Shown: positions 51,267 to 60,802, counted from the stretch's first letter. The stretch: 64,000 nt of DNA from Marinobacter mangrovi (GCF_016798325.1 NZ_JAERVO010000002.1:186001-250000); one strand, 5' to 3'. Program-made: numbers and translations. The notes: a model not told the origin generated them from the sequence alone.

Positions 51267-52526
51267 TTAAGACAGATAACGCTGGATGGACAGACCGTCC
51301 GTCGCGATATCCGGAGTCCGTCCGTTCACGATGTCGGCGACCAGCCGGGCCGACCCCTGCGACATGGTCCAGCCCAGGGTGCCGTGGCCGGTGTTCATGT
51401 ACAGGTTGCGCAGGGGCGTCTCGCCGATGACCGGCACGCTGTCCGGCGTCATCGGGCGCAGGCCGCACCAGAAACGGGCGTTGTCCAGATCGCCGGCTCC
51501 CGGGAACAGGTCGTTCACGACGAAAGCGGTCGGCTTACGGCGTTTTTCCTGGAGGCTGAGATCGAAGTCCGCAATCTCGGCGGTACCGCCCACCCGGATG
51601 CGGTCATCGAAGCGGGTGACGGCCACCTTGAACGCTTCGTCCATCACGGTGGATTGTGGGGCACGATCGGCGTCCAGAATCGGCAACGTCAGGGAATAGC
51701 CCTTGATGGGGTAGATCGGCAGGCGGAAGCCCAGCGGGTTCAGCAACAGCGGGGAATAGCTCCCCAGCGCCATCACGAAGGCATCGGCCTGAATCGTTCC
51801 GTGGGAGGTGCGTACGCCGCTGATGCGATCACCATTGGTTTCCAGGGCCTCGATGGTGGTGTTGAACCGGAACTCAACACCGGCCTCAGCGCAGTGCTGG
51901 GCCAGCCCCTTGGTGAATTTGTTGCAGTCGCCCGTGCCGTCCTGCGGAAAGCGCAGTCCGCCCACGAACTTGTCGGGTACGTTGGCCAGGGCGGGTTCAT
52001 GGCGAATGCAGCCGGCATGATCGATCACCTCGTGTTCCACACCGCAGGCCCGCAACGACGCCAGATCGGCGCCGATGGAATCCATTTTCTGCTGATCGCG
52101 GAATAATTCGATCGTGCCGCGGTTGCGGTGATCGAAGTCCAGCGGGACCTGTTGGGTCAGCTCGGCCAGGCAGGTCCGGCTGTACTCGGAAATGCGCAGC
52201 ATCCGCTGCTTGTTGATCTGGTAGGCCTGCTCGTTGCATTGCCCCAGCATGCGGAACAGCCAGCCGGCGGTACGCGGATTGAGGGAGCTTTTGCTGACCA
52301 GAATGGGCGCCATGTCCTGCATCATCCACTTCATCGCCTTGAACGGCACACCGGGCGCGGCCCAGGGGCTGGTGTAGCCGAAGGACAGCATGCCGGCATT
52401 GCCGAAGCTGGTTTCGTCCGCCACCGTCTCACGCCGCTCGACGACCGTCACCTCATGCCCGGATTGAGCCAGGTACCAGGCCGTCGATACGCCCGCTACG
52501 CCGCCTCCCAGAACCGCAATTTTCAT
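51267..52526 (-). CDS. dadA: D-amino acid dehydrogenase DadA
   Basis: A 419-residue FAD enzyme of the glycine oxidase/DadA family. MKIAVLGGGVAGVSTAWYLAQSGHEVTVVER shows the FAD dinucleotide motif, FPQDGTGDCNKFTKGLAQHC and GYSLTLPI the substrate-binding half, and LYMNTGHGTLGWTMSQGSARLVADIVNGR the C-terminal FAD motif. It oxidises D-alanine to pyruvate and ammonia, passing electrons to the respiratory chain. The 240 bases upstream are AT-rich and should contain Lrp-type sites. Confidence 0.95.
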   Translation of the reverse strand: MKIAVLGGGVAGVSTAWYLAQSGHEVTVVERRETVADETSFGNAGMLSFGYTSPWAAPGVPFKAMKWMMQDMAPILVSKSSLNPRTAGWLFRMLGQCNEQAYQINKQRMLRISEYSRTCLAELTQQVPLDFDHRNRGTIELFRDQQKMDSIGADLASLRACGVEHEVIDHAGCIRHEPALANVPDKFVGGLRFPQDGTGDCNKFTKGLAQHCAEAGVEFRFNTTIEALETNGDRISGVRTSHGTIQADAFVMALGSYSPLLLNPLGFRLPIYPIKGYSLTLPILDADRAPQSTVMDEAFKVAVTRFDDRIRVGGTAEIADFDLSLQEKRRKPTAFVVNDLFPGAGDLDNARFWCGLRPMTPDSVPVIGETPLRNLYMNTGHGTLGWTMSQGSARLVADIVNGRTPDIATDGLSIQRYLS

Positions 52527-52766
52527 CGCCCATGCACTCCCATCGTTGTCCTGATAGCAACCTGGTTGCCGTGTCTTTAACGGAATTCTAATGGAAGTGT
52601 TGGATGAAAAAGCTTCGAATAAAGCAATTTTGCAGTGTTATTATCTGCAATTAATCGTTGTATCAGTGGATAGCACTTATTAAGTGAGAAAGAAGGACAA
52701 GGCAGACGCACAGAGGGCCGGCAAGCCGCCTACCCTTGGGCAGGCGGTGGGCGCTGAAGAGGGGGC

Positions 52767-53123
52767 TCAGCTGTTCTCGGCAGCAACGACCGACATTTCC
52801 ACCAGAATCGGCGGCCGTGCCATGTGCGCTTCGACACAGGCGCGGGCGGGTTTGGGCAGGTCGGCAAACCAGGCGTCCCACACCTCATTCATGGCAGCAA
52901 AGTCGGCCATGTCACGGATGTAGATGGTGACGGACAGCATCCGGTCGACGCCGCTGTTGGCCTCTTCGAGCAGGTCCCGGATCTTGCCCAGACAGCGTTC
53001 CGTCTGCTCGCGGATGTCCCAGGCCTCGTCTCCGGCGGTCTGGCCGCACAGGTAGACGACACCCTGGTGCTTGACGATGCGGCTCATCCGCTCGGTGGAG
53101 TGGATACGTTCGATCTCGGACAT
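52767..53123 (-). CDS. ridA: RidA family enamine/imine deaminase
   Basis: A 118-residue RidA/YjgF protein: [47 protein letters not shown], then [23 protein letters not shown]. RidA removes reactive imine intermediates made by PLP and FAD enzymes, which fits the dadA-dadX context. It lies upstream of dadA on the same strand (240 bases) and divergent from the Lrp-type gene, so it belongs to the same regulon. Confidence 0.85.
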   Translation of the reverse strand: MSEIERIHSTERMSRIVKHQGVVYLCGQTAGDEAWDIREQTERCLGKIRDLLEEANSGVDRMLSVTIYIRDMADFAAMNEVWDAWFADLPKPARACVEAHMARPPILVEMSVVAAENS

Positions 53124-53305
53124 GGTGGGCTCCTCTCAATCATTGGGGATAGGGTTGGCCCTATTCTAGTACAGGTAATGGCATGAAAATGCCGGATAAA
53201 CCGAACCGGTCCAGTGAAATCATCTGCTATCGGTTATGATGGCAGGCGGAACCTCCGGGTAATCGTCTTTACCCCGGGCCAATGCCTACCCTCTGGAGTC
53301 AAGCT

Positions 53306-53794
53306 GTGCCGACGGATAAGAAAAAACGCACCCTCGATCGTCTGGATCGTCGCATTCTCGCTGCCTTGCAGGACGATGGCCGCCTGAGCTATGTCGACCT
53401 GGCCGAGCGGGTCGGACTCAGCTCAACGCCCTGTATCGAGCGGGTTCGCCGGCTTGAGAAAGAAGGCTATATCGAAGGCTATTACGCCCGCCTCAATCCG
53501 GACCTGCTGGGATTCTCGATGCTGGTGTTCGTGGAGATCTCGTTGTCCTACCAATCCCGGGACGCCTTCGAGAAGTTCAACGAAGCGGTGGAAAAATTGC
53601 CGTTCATGCTGGAGTGTCACCTGGTTTCCGGGGACGCGGACTACCTGATCAAGGCCCGGATCAGCGATATGTCCGAGTACCGGGCCTTGCTTGGCGAGAT
53701 GCTGCTGGTCCTGCCGGGGGTGAAGAACTCCAAGAGCTACATCGTCATGGAAGAAGTGCAGGAGTCGATGCGTTTGCCGATTGACGTCAGCTGA
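53306..53794 (+). CDS. Lrp/AsnC family regulator, DadR-like
   Basis: A 162-residue regulator with wHTH (RLSYVDLAERVGLSSTPCIERVRRLEKEGYI) and a C-terminal RAM domain (FMLECHLVSGDADYLIKARISDM). GTG at 53306 lies seven bases after GGAG and gives a start of MPTDKKKRTLDRLD; ATG 53282 is an alternative. It is divergent from ridA-dadA-dadX, the arrangement of DadR in related species, which activates dadAX with alanine as coregulator. Direct assignment to DadR is by context. Confidence 0.85.
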   Translation: MPTDKKKRTLDRLDRRILAALQDDGRLSYVDLAERVGLSSTPCIERVRRLEKEGYIEGYYARLNPDLLGFSMLVFVEISLSYQSRDAFEKFNEAVEKLPFMLECHLVSGDADYLIKARISDMSEYRALLGEMLLVLPGVKNSKSYIVMEEVQESMRLPIDVS

Positions 53795-53811
53795 CGAGCA
53801 CGGCGCCGCGA

Positions 53812-54855
53812 TCAGGCTGCGCCATCGGCCAGTGTTCCGGCTTCACGATCCTGATTGACCTCGGTCGGAAACGCATGCGTCTCCCCGTGCTGCATAACAC
53901 GGAAATCCGCCTCGGCGACGCCTTGGCCCTCCAGGGCCTGCTGCAGGCGGCGAGGCGGTTCGTCCATGGGTTCATCGGTCAGCACGAACGTACCCCAGTG
54001 CATGGCGACGGACTGTTGAGCGCCGATGTCCTTGTGAATATGCACCGCCTCTTCCGGTGACACATGGACCGGCGACATGAACCAGCGCGGTTCGTAGGCG
54101 CCGATCGGCAGCAGCGCCAGGTCGATCGGTGCGAACAGATCGCCAATCTGGCGGAAGACACCGCCGTACCCGGTGTCGCCGCCGAAATACAGCCGGTAAC
54201 CGTCTATCTCGATCAGCCAACTGCCCCACAGCGTGGCGTTGCCATCCCGTGGCCCGCGACCGCTGAAGTGCTGGGTGGGGAGAAAGAACACCTCGTCGTC
54301 GTCCGATAGCACCCGGGACTCCCACCAGCCCAGTTCCACCAGGTTTTGGATGCCGCGTTTCTCGAACCAGGGACGCAAACCGGTCGGAATGCAGAAGCAC
54401 AGGGCATCGCCGAATCGGCGGTGCAGCTGGCGCACCGTGCTTTCGTCCAGGTGGTCGTAATGGTTGTGGGAAAGGAGCACGCGATGGATGGTGGGCAGGG
54501 CGGCCACGTCCAGCGGCGGTGGTGTGTAGCGCTTGGGGCCGACAAAGGTGAACGGGCTGGCGCGCTCGGACAAAACCGGATCGGTCAGCACATTGAGCCC
54601 GCCATACTGGAACAGGAACGATGCGTGCCCCAGCCAGGTCAGCTGGGGTGCTTCCGGTGGCTGGTTGAGGCGGTGGGCGTCCGGACGCAGCACGTTGTAA
54701 CGCTTGCCCTTGGGAAAGCGGCGGCCGGGGCCCAGTTGCCAACGCAGGAAGTCGCCCAGACCATGGCTCACCGTGGGTTCAATATTGCGAAAACGGTGAC
54801 CTGTCGGGCCGTGTTGGGCGGCCAGAGCGGCCAGTTTCTCACGATCAATGGGCAT
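53812..54855 (-). CDS. NAPE-PLD/UlaG-like MBL-fold hydrolase
   Basis: A 347-residue MBL-fold protein of the N-acyl-phosphatidylethanolamine phospholipase D-like group. LTWLGHASFLFQYGGLNVLTDPVLSERASPF and the metal motif LLSHNHYDHLDE (HxHxDH) are clear, with FGGDTGYGG and MHWGTFVLTDEP as later ligands. The ATG at 54855 follows AGGAACCAGGACC. The rest of the long open frame overlaps the glycosidase gene's end and is rejected. Likely substrates are phospholipid-derived or other phosphodiesters, unproven. Confidence 0.85.
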   Translation of the reverse strand: MPIDREKLAALAAQHGPTGHRFRNIEPTVSHGLGDFLRWQLGPGRRFPKGKRYNVLRPDAHRLNQPPEAPQLTWLGHASFLFQYGGLNVLTDPVLSERASPFTFVGPKRYTPPPLDVAALPTIHRVLLSHNHYDHLDESTVRQLHRRFGDALCFCIPTGLRPWFEKRGIQNLVELGWWESRVLSDDDEVFFLPTQHFSGRGPRDGNATLWGSWLIEIDGYRLYFGGDTGYGGVFRQIGDLFAPIDLALLPIGAYEPRWFMSPVHVSPEEAVHIHKDIGAQQSVAMHWGTFVLTDEPMDEPPRRLQQALEGQGVAEADFRVMQHGETHAFPTEVNQDREAGTLADGAA

Positions 54856-54959
54856 GGTCCTGGTTCCTGAGTGCGACCGGCATGGTTCTGCGAGCTTGCG
54901 TGACATGGCCGGGCAATGCAACGGGTTGGCTTGCCCCCGGTTCAATCTGGCTGGCCCGC

Positions 54960-57209
54960 TCAGGCCGGTTGCCCTTGGCGGTCCAGGTGAACCGAACCCG
55001 CCCCGGTCGGAACCAGCACCGGATGATGTTGGGGCATCTCCACCGCCATTTCCGGTGCCTCGTCGTGCCAGTCGGCGGTCCAGCTGACCCGGGGCCTGTC
55101 GTCCCCCGGCTCGATCCGGATGGTGATTGCGCCAAAACGTGTGGGTGCCGGACCAAACCGGATTGGCTGCGACTGCTCGAGCCAGCGCGACGGGATGCCG
55201 GCGCACAGGATCAGCCGATTGCCTTCTTCCCGCACGAAGCAGTTGCGGACCATCAACACCCATTCGGCCGAGGCCCAGACGTGATGGCCATCCCCCATGC
55301 AACCGCCGCCGGTGCCGGGGTGGATGGCTTCGGGCCACTGTCCGGTGGGTGAGGCCAGGTCGGCGACGGTGTCCATCAGGTCCAGGTAACGGGGATCGCC
55401 GGCCCTCAGCAGCACCTGTGCCACGTGCAGGGTGAGATAGGCGTTCAGCCCGGAGTGAATCATGTCCTGGTAAAAGGCGCCGTTGACGAAGCAGCGCTCC
55501 AGCAGGAATTCCACACAATCCAGCAGGCGGGGATCATCCGGCTCGCAAAGCTGGGTCGGATAGCCCAGTGCCAGCGAGCCGATCGCTCCCGCATCCAGCC
55601 GGCGATAGGGCGAAGCCGGCATGCCCAGGCGACCCAACCGGTTCTGGCAACGTACCAGGCTGCGGTCCACCGCGCGCGTGAAATCGTCAGCGCCCTGACG
55701 GAAAGAGTGGCTGTCCTCCGGGGCGCGCTCGGCGGTCAGCTCGGCCGCCGCCTGCAGCCCGGCAATGCCCCAGAAATCATCCCAGAAGTAATAGTCGTTG
55801 GGCCCCAGGTGTTCGGCACTGAAACCGGCGGGCAACAGACCGGCATGGGGCGCGTCCAGGTTGTCGTCCAGGCGTTTGCGGATGATCCATTGGGCGCCGC
55901 GGCGGATCGGGTCCAGCCAGTGGGCGTCAGGCTTCTGGCCGGTCAGGTCGAAATACTGCTTGAGGATCCACAGCACCTCGCCGTTGGCGTCCCATTCGCC
56001 TTCCTGGGAGCGGAAATAGCCCCGTGGCGTCTGGCGTTCCGGGAAGCGGGCCAGCGCCCGTTCGGCGCGCCGGGTCAGGCCCAGGTTGAGCAAGGCATTG
56101 ATGATGAACGCGGCATCCCGGAACCAGAAGCGCTTGTAGGTGAAGGGGCCGGGGTAGACGTCGTCCGGTGAATGCAGGATCAGCGACGCGACGGCGGCGT
56201 CATAGAGGAACTGGTAGCGGGGTTCCGGGCACTCCAGCCGGGCGTGATCTTCCCGTTCCTCGCGCCAGGCGTGAGGGGAAGGCAGGCGGGCGGTCTGATC
56301 GGTCAGTGGGACGCTGGCCGTGACTTCGGTGGTTTCGCCCGCCTTGACCGGAAACAGGGCGGCGGCGGTCACCATGCCCACGTCGCACACGCCGCGGGTC
56401 TGGTCATCCCGGTCCTCCAGGTGGATATGCACATCCCCCTGCCGGTAATCGGACACGTGGTGCGTGTTGGCCGGCTTGCTGAACGTGACGTGACGCTTGC
56501 CGTCGACGATCCAGGCATTGCGGTCGTCTGAGAGCTGTACCTTGTGGATGAAGCTGATCCCCTCGGGATTGTAAGGGCGCAGGGACAGGACCAGGCTGGT
56601 ATCGCAGTCGGCATGGGCCCGCAGGCGCAACTTGCACACCGGTACGCCGTTTTCGACGGTCACCCAGGCGTGGCTGGTCAGGCGCAGGCCGTTCAGGGCG
56701 CTGTCGGTGGTCACGCTGACGCCGTCGTCCAGGGATTGCCACTGTTTGCAGTCTTTCAGGCGGGACGGCAACAGGCAGCGCCCGTCCTGCGCCAGCAGCC
56801 AGCCGTCCAGGGACCAGCTGTCGAAAAAGGGCGTCAGCAGGCCGCGGGGATCGACGACTGGCAGCTCGTCGCAGTCCGGATGGCCGATGGCGGTCCAGTT
56901 GCGATGCGTCAGGTTGATGTGGGTGATGGAAAAGGCGCGCGGCACGAACGAGGCATCCAGCGGGTCGAATTGACGCTCGATCCAGTAAGGCCAGACCCAA
57001 TCGAGGTTGTGTTGCACGACGCGGCTGTTGATCAGCCCCCGGGCGTGGAAGACCACACCGGCCCGCAGCAGCTCGATCGGTTCGCCCACTTCGGAAGGTT
57101 GCGCGAATTTGTGCAGGCGCGCCAGCAGGCCAATCGGGTCCAGGAAACCATGCTTGCGGGCGACATAGCGCACCACGAAGCGCCAGGGAAGCCATTTAAG
57201 CCAACTCAC
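54960..57209 (-). CDS. Glycogen-debranching-like (six-hairpin) glycoside hydrolase
   Basis: A 749-residue protein with an N-terminal beta domain (about residues 45-330; GVVFHARGLINSRVVQHN, SFVPRAFSITHINLTHRNW) and an alpha/alpha six-hairpin barrel like that of amylo-alpha-1,6-glucosidases (YPGPFTYKRFWFRDAAFIINALLNLG, GEWDANGEVLWILKQYFDLTGQ, WDDFWGIAGLQAAAEL). The start is GTG at 57209 after GGAGGATACCCC, which overlaps the TGA of the VTT gene by 4 bases (GTGA). No signal peptide, so it should act on cytoplasmic or membrane-adjacent glucan. The coupling to a membrane protein is unusual. Confidence 0.75.
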   Translation of the reverse strand: MSWLKWLPWRFVVRYVARKHGFLDPIGLLARLHKFAQPSEVGEPIELLRAGVVFHARGLINSRVVQHNLDWVWPYWIERQFDPLDASFVPRAFSITHINLTHRNWTAIGHPDCDELPVVDPRGLLTPFFDSWSLDGWLLAQDGRCLLPSRLKDCKQWQSLDDGVSVTTDSALNGLRLTSHAWVTVENGVPVCKLRLRAHADCDTSLVLSLRPYNPEGISFIHKVQLSDDRNAWIVDGKRHVTFSKPANTHHVSDYRQGDVHIHLEDRDDQTRGVCDVGMVTAAALFPVKAGETTEVTASVPLTDQTARLPSPHAWREEREDHARLECPEPRYQFLYDAAVASLILHSPDDVYPGPFTYKRFWFRDAAFIINALLNLGLTRRAERALARFPERQTPRGYFRSQEGEWDANGEVLWILKQYFDLTGQKPDAHWLDPIRRGAQWIIRKRLDDNLDAPHAGLLPAGFSAEHLGPNDYYFWDDFWGIAGLQAAAELTAERAPEDSHSFRQGADDFTRAVDRSLVRCQNRLGRLGMPASPYRRLDAGAIGSLALGYPTQLCEPDDPRLLDCVEFLLERCFVNGAFYQDMIHSGLNAYLTLHVAQVLLRAGDPRYLDLMDTVADLASPTGQWPEAIHPGTGGGCMGDGHHVWASAEWVLMVRNCFVREEGNRLILCAGIPSRWLEQSQPIRFGPAPTRFGAITIRIEPGDDRPRVSWTADWHDEAPEMAVEMPQHHPVLVPTGAGSVHLDRQGQPA

Positions 57210-57958
57210 GGGGTATCCTCCACGATCTCTTCCTGTTCGGTATAGCGGGCCAGGGCGCGGCGGGCCAGCCGATTGAGGTAGATGACGGCGATCACCGTGC
57301 CGACGAAGCCGGCGCCGTAGATCGACCATTCCAGCGGGGTGCGCCCGGTTTCCCGAACGCCCAGCGTCGTCAGGTCGGCGGCCAGCGAGCCGAGATACAC
57401 GTTATGCAGCGAGAAGGGAATGTAGCCCAGCAGACAACCGAAGAAGAAACCGCGGAACGAGAAATGAGTCAGCCCGAAAAAGAAGTTGGACAGCTTGCTG
57501 GGAAAGAATGGAATCAGCCGCGTCAGCAGGACGATCTTCCAGCCGTTGGGGGTCATTTCGTCGCTCATCACCCGCAGATGTGCCCGGGTCATGACGAATT
57601 GGCGCGCCCGATCGCCAAACAGGTGGCGGGCGATCAGGAACGCCAGGCAGGCGCCCAGTACCGTGCCGGCGACCACATAGACCGTGCCCTTGAAGACGCC
57701 GAATACAAAGCCGGCGCCGGTGGTGAACAGGACCCCGGGCAACAGCAGGACCATCACCGCGGCCATGATCAGGATGAACAGAAGCGGTGCCCAGGCGCCC
57801 TGGGCGTCGAACCATTGCAGCAGATCCACCACCCGTTCATGGATACCCAGGGCGTACAGGATCGCCAGCAGGATCGCGACAAACACGATGCTCGCCGCAA
57901 TCCCCAGCAACGGGGACTTCTTCCAACCGGCCCGTCGTTCCAGTTCAGCCTGTTCCAT
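57206..57958 (-). CDS. VTT-domain (TVP38/TMEM64, DedA-like) membrane protein
   Basis: A 250-residue integral membrane protein with the VTT core: LLFILIMAAVMVLLLPGVLFTTGAGFVFGVFKGTVYVVAGTVLGACLAFLIARHLFGD, then LTRLIPFFPSKLSNFFFGLTHFSFRGFF. Related proteins act in lipid scrambling or ion-coupled transport. The ATG at 57958 is eleven bases after GGGAGG; a GTG at 57970 overlaps that site. It is translationally coupled to the glycosidase (4-base GTGA overlap). Confidence 0.85.
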   Translation of the reverse strand: MEQAELERRAGWKKSPLLGIAASIVFVAILLAILYALGIHERVVDLLQWFDAQGAWAPLLFILIMAAVMVLLLPGVLFTTGAGFVFGVFKGTVYVVAGTVLGACLAFLIARHLFGDRARQFVMTRAHLRVMSDEMTPNGWKIVLLTRLIPFFPSKLSNFFFGLTHFSFRGFFFGCLLGYIPFSLHNVYLGSLAADLTTLGVRETGRTPLEWSIYGAGFVGTVIAVIYLNRLARRALARYTEQEEIVEDTP

Positions 57959-58004
57959 GTGTGTGGGCACCTCCCGGCAAGCTCTGCTCTAGGCCGCTCT
58001 GCGG

Positions 58005-58349
58005 TTATTTGTCGCCGTTAAACTCTTCGCGGGTGACCACCCCGTCGTCGTTGCTGTCGTGTTTCTCCAGCAGCGAGGAGGGGGCATCGTCGGCAGACGT
58101 CTTCGCTCCGCCGGCCGCACTCTCGCCATAAGGCGTCAGCTCATCGCCGCTGAGCACGCCGTCGTCGTTGGTGTCCAGTTGTTCGAAGGTGGTCTGGTCC
58201 AGGGCGCCGCGATCCATGCCCAGCCCCCAGATATGGGAGTTGCTTTCCTGCGCCGGCTCGCCGGTGGCGGCGTCACCAGCGCCCAGGGCCGGCACCGCCA
58301 GCAGGCTAGTTGTGAATGCCAGGGCAAGGGTCGTTAATGAGATCTTCAT
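58005..58349 (-). CDS. Exported EF-hand protein
   Basis: A 114-residue protein with a signal peptide (residues 1-23, ending ALG) and two EF-hand loops, DTNDDGVLSGDE and DSNDDGVVTREE, separated by about 45 residues. It should bind calcium outside the cytoplasmic membrane. The ATG at 58349 follows AAGGGGGTGCTT; the longer open frame overlaps the EgtD gene and is rejected. Function unknown; other bacterial EF-hand proteins sense or buffer calcium. Confidence 0.8.
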   Translation of the reverse strand: MKISLTTLALAFTTSLLAVPALGAGDAATGEPAQESNSHIWGLGMDRGALDQTTFEQLDTNDDGVLSGDELTPYGESAAGGAKTSADDAPSSLLEKHDSNDDGVVTREEFNGDK

Positions 58350-58519
58350 AAGCACCCCCTTCGTGAGATCGTCGAACCGAGGACGCGACAACGTCCCCTG
58401 AAAAAAGGCTTTCTGACTATCACTGTGGTGCAGGATCGGGCTTGTCTCAACCCGTCTTACGGAATGGCAATGGCCCATGCGGATCTCAGCTCGCATCCGC
58501 GCAGGCCATCCCACGCTCG

Positions 58520-59503
58520 TCAGACAGGCGCCGCCCGACAGAAATAGACCGAGAACAGGGACTGGGCATCGCTCCATTCGGATTCCACCCGGAACCCGGT
58601 GGTCCGCGCCAGCCGGTCGAACTGGTCGTGGGTGTATTTGTAGGAGTTTTCCGAATGGATGGTTTCCCCCTCGCGAAAGGTGATGGCCTCGCCGGCGCAA
58701 TGGACCATTTGGTCGCACTCGCTGCGCAGATGCATCTCGACCCGTCGCGCGTCTGTGTTGTAGAACGCCCGGTGACTGAACCGGTTCGTGTCGAAGTCGG
58801 CGGGCAGGATGCGGTTCAGGTGGGTCAGGGCATTGAGGTTGAACGCCGCGGTGACGCCGGCCTGGTCGTTGTAGGCGGCATCCAGTATGCGGGTGTCCTT
58901 GTGTCGGTCCACCCCGATCAGCAGGCCGCCGTCGTCGCCCACCAGATGCCGCACGGCAGACAAAAAGCGTTGTGCCATGGCGGGACTGAAATTGCCCAGC
59001 GTCGATCCCGGGAAGAAGACCACCCGGCGACCTGAGCTGTCGGGCACAGGCAACTGATCCAGCTGCGAAAAGTCGGCGCACACCGCCTGGATATCCAGGT
59101 CCGGAAAGGCCTGGGCGACTTCTCCGGCCGAGTTCAGCAGGAAGTCGGCGGAAATATCCATCGCCAGGTAGTGGGCCGGTTGCAGGGCATCCAGTAACAG
59201 GCGGACTTTCTCGCAGCTGCCGCAGCCGGGCTCGATCAGGGTCGCATCCGGCCCCAGATGATCGGCAATCTCGCCGGCCTTGTTGCGCAGCACCATGCGT
59301 TCACTGCGGGTGGGGTAGTACTCCGGCTGCTCCGTAATGGCCTCGAACAGCTGCGAGCCCTGCTCGTCGTAAAAGAACTTCGGGCTCAGGGTTTTCTGGG
59401 GCTGGCTGAAGCCGCCCAGTACCTCGGCAACCAGATCGTGCCGGGGCGGGTGCATGTTGGTGTAGGTGACGCGTGGGTCGATAGCGGTGGCGGTATTGGG
59501 CAC
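58520..59503 (-). CDS. egtD: L-histidine N-alpha-methyltransferase EgtD
   Basis: A 327-residue SAM enzyme that trimethylates histidine to hercynine, the first step of ergothioneine synthesis. LSPKFFYDEQGSQLFEAITEQPEYYPTRSE, SAM motif LIEPGCGSCEKVRLLLD, FFPGSTLGNFSP, and C-terminal FREGETIHSENSYKYTHDQF match EgtD closely. It follows egtB with only three bases between, so the two are translated as a unit. EgtA, EgtC and EgtE homologues are not in the window; the cysteine-type EgtB route would still need a C-S lyase encoded elsewhere. Confidence 0.95.
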   Translation of the reverse strand: MPNTATAIDPRVTYTNMHPPRHDLVAEVLGGFSQPQKTLSPKFFYDEQGSQLFEAITEQPEYYPTRSERMVLRNKAGEIADHLGPDATLIEPGCGSCEKVRLLLDALQPAHYLAMDISADFLLNSAGEVAQAFPDLDIQAVCADFSQLDQLPVPDSSGRRVVFFPGSTLGNFSPAMAQRFLSAVRHLVGDDGGLLIGVDRHKDTRILDAAYNDQAGVTAAFNLNALTHLNRILPADFDTNRFSHRAFYNTDARRVEMHLRSECDQMVHCAGEAITFREGETIHSENSYKYTHDQFDRLARTTGFRVESEWSDAQSLFSVYFCRAAPV

Positions 59504-59506
59504 GGT

Positions 59507-60802
59507 TCAGCCTCCATTCCGGGCCAGACGCAAACCGCTGAACTGCCAGCGATCCGGTGGGTAGAAGAAGTTTCGATAGCTGGAGCGCACCTGGCGCCGA
59601 TCGGTGACACAGGAGCCGCCGCGAAGCACCAGCTGGTTGCACATGAACTTGCCGTTGTACTCACCGATGGCCCCGGGAGCCGGCTGGTAGCCGGGATAGG
59701 GACCGTAGGCGCTGCTGGTCCACTGCCAGATGCTCCCGAACAGGGTGTGATCGTCGGCCCGGCCTGGGTGATAGCGGCCCCGCTCGACGAAGTGGGCCGT
59801 GTCGCGGGCGGCGTCGGCTTCTTCCTGTGCTGCATACTCCCATTCGAACTCCGTGGGCAGGCGGGCCCCGAACCAGCGGGCCATCGCATCCGCCTCGTAA
59901 CCGCTCAGGTGGCAGGCGATGCCGTCCGGGTCGAGCGGTTGCAGGCCATGCAGCGTGAACTCGAACCAGGCGTCGTCCTGGCGGACCCAGTAGAGCGGTT
60001 GCGTGGTGCCGGTGGTCTGAATGTGGGCCCAGCCGTCGGCCAGCCAGAGAGACGACTGGTGATAACCGCCGTCGCGCATGAAGGCCAGCACGTCGGCGTT
60101 GGTCACGGGGCGACTGGCCAGTTGGAAGGGCTCGAGGAAGACCCGGTGACGCGGCGTCTCGTTGTCGAAGCAGAAGCCATCCTGTGGTGTCGTCCCGATC
60201 TGGCGAATACCGCCGGAAAACGAATGCCAGGCGAGTTCCGCTGCCGGAGAGGCATCCTCAACGGCCGGCACCTCGGTGTACGTCGGAAACAGCGGATTAC
60301 GGGCGAGGTTGTACTTGAGGTCGGTGAAAAACAGTTCCTGGTGCTGCATCTCATGTTGCAGGCCCAGTTCCGTGCGCGCCGCAACGGTGGCACGGTCCGG
60401 GAGGTCGCGGCTCAGGAGCTCGTGCATCGCGGTATCGACGGCATGCCGGTAGGCATAGACCTCCTTTACCGTGGGCCGCGACAGCAAGCCGCGCTGCGGC
60501 CGGGGAAACGGATCGCCCACGCCGTTGTAATAGGAGTTGAACAGATACTCGAAGCGCGGATGGAACGGCGTGTAGTTGGGGAGGAAGGGCTTGAGCAGGA
60601 AAGTTTCGAAGAACCAGGTGGTGTGGGCCAGGTGCCATTTGGCGGGGCTGGTTTCCGGCACGGCCTGGAGGCCGTAGTCTTCGATTTCGAGTGGCGCACA
60701 ATAGCGCTCAAAGCGACTGCGGACATCATCGTATTCGACGTGCAGCGCATTCTGGAGACGGGTAGAGATCTCCCGATCAGCAAGCTCGCTGTGTGTCGGC
60801 AT
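59507..60802 (-). CDS. egtB: Ergothioneine sulfoxide synthase EgtB
   Basis: A 431-residue mononuclear iron enzyme that joins hercynine to a thiol and oxidises it. The N-terminal DinB-like domain carries the iron ligands (His60 in WHLAHTTW and the HEMQHQE pair, His150 and His154), and the C-terminal formylglycine-generating-enzyme-like domain is complete (ARLPTEFEWEYAAQEE, LVLRGGSCVTDRRQVRSSYRNFFYPPDRWQFSGLRLAR). The pairing with EgtD suggests the two-gene bacterial route. The 400 bases upstream hold no gene but should contain its promoter. Confidence 0.95.
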   Translation of the reverse strand: MPTHSELADREISTRLQNALHVEYDDVRSRFERYCAPLEIEDYGLQAVPETSPAKWHLAHTTWFFETFLLKPFLPNYTPFHPRFEYLFNSYYNGVGDPFPRPQRGLLSRPTVKEVYAYRHAVDTAMHELLSRDLPDRATVAARTELGLQHEMQHQELFFTDLKYNLARNPLFPTYTEVPAVEDASPAAELAWHSFSGGIRQIGTTPQDGFCFDNETPRHRVFLEPFQLASRPVTNADVLAFMRDGGYHQSSLWLADGWAHIQTTGTTQPLYWVRQDDAWFEFTLHGLQPLDPDGIACHLSGYEADAMARWFGARLPTEFEWEYAAQEEADAARDTAHFVERGRYHPGRADDHTLFGSIWQWTSSAYGPYPGYQPAPGAIGEYNGKFMCNQLVLRGGSCVTDRRQVRSSYRNFFYPPDRWQFSGLRLARNGG

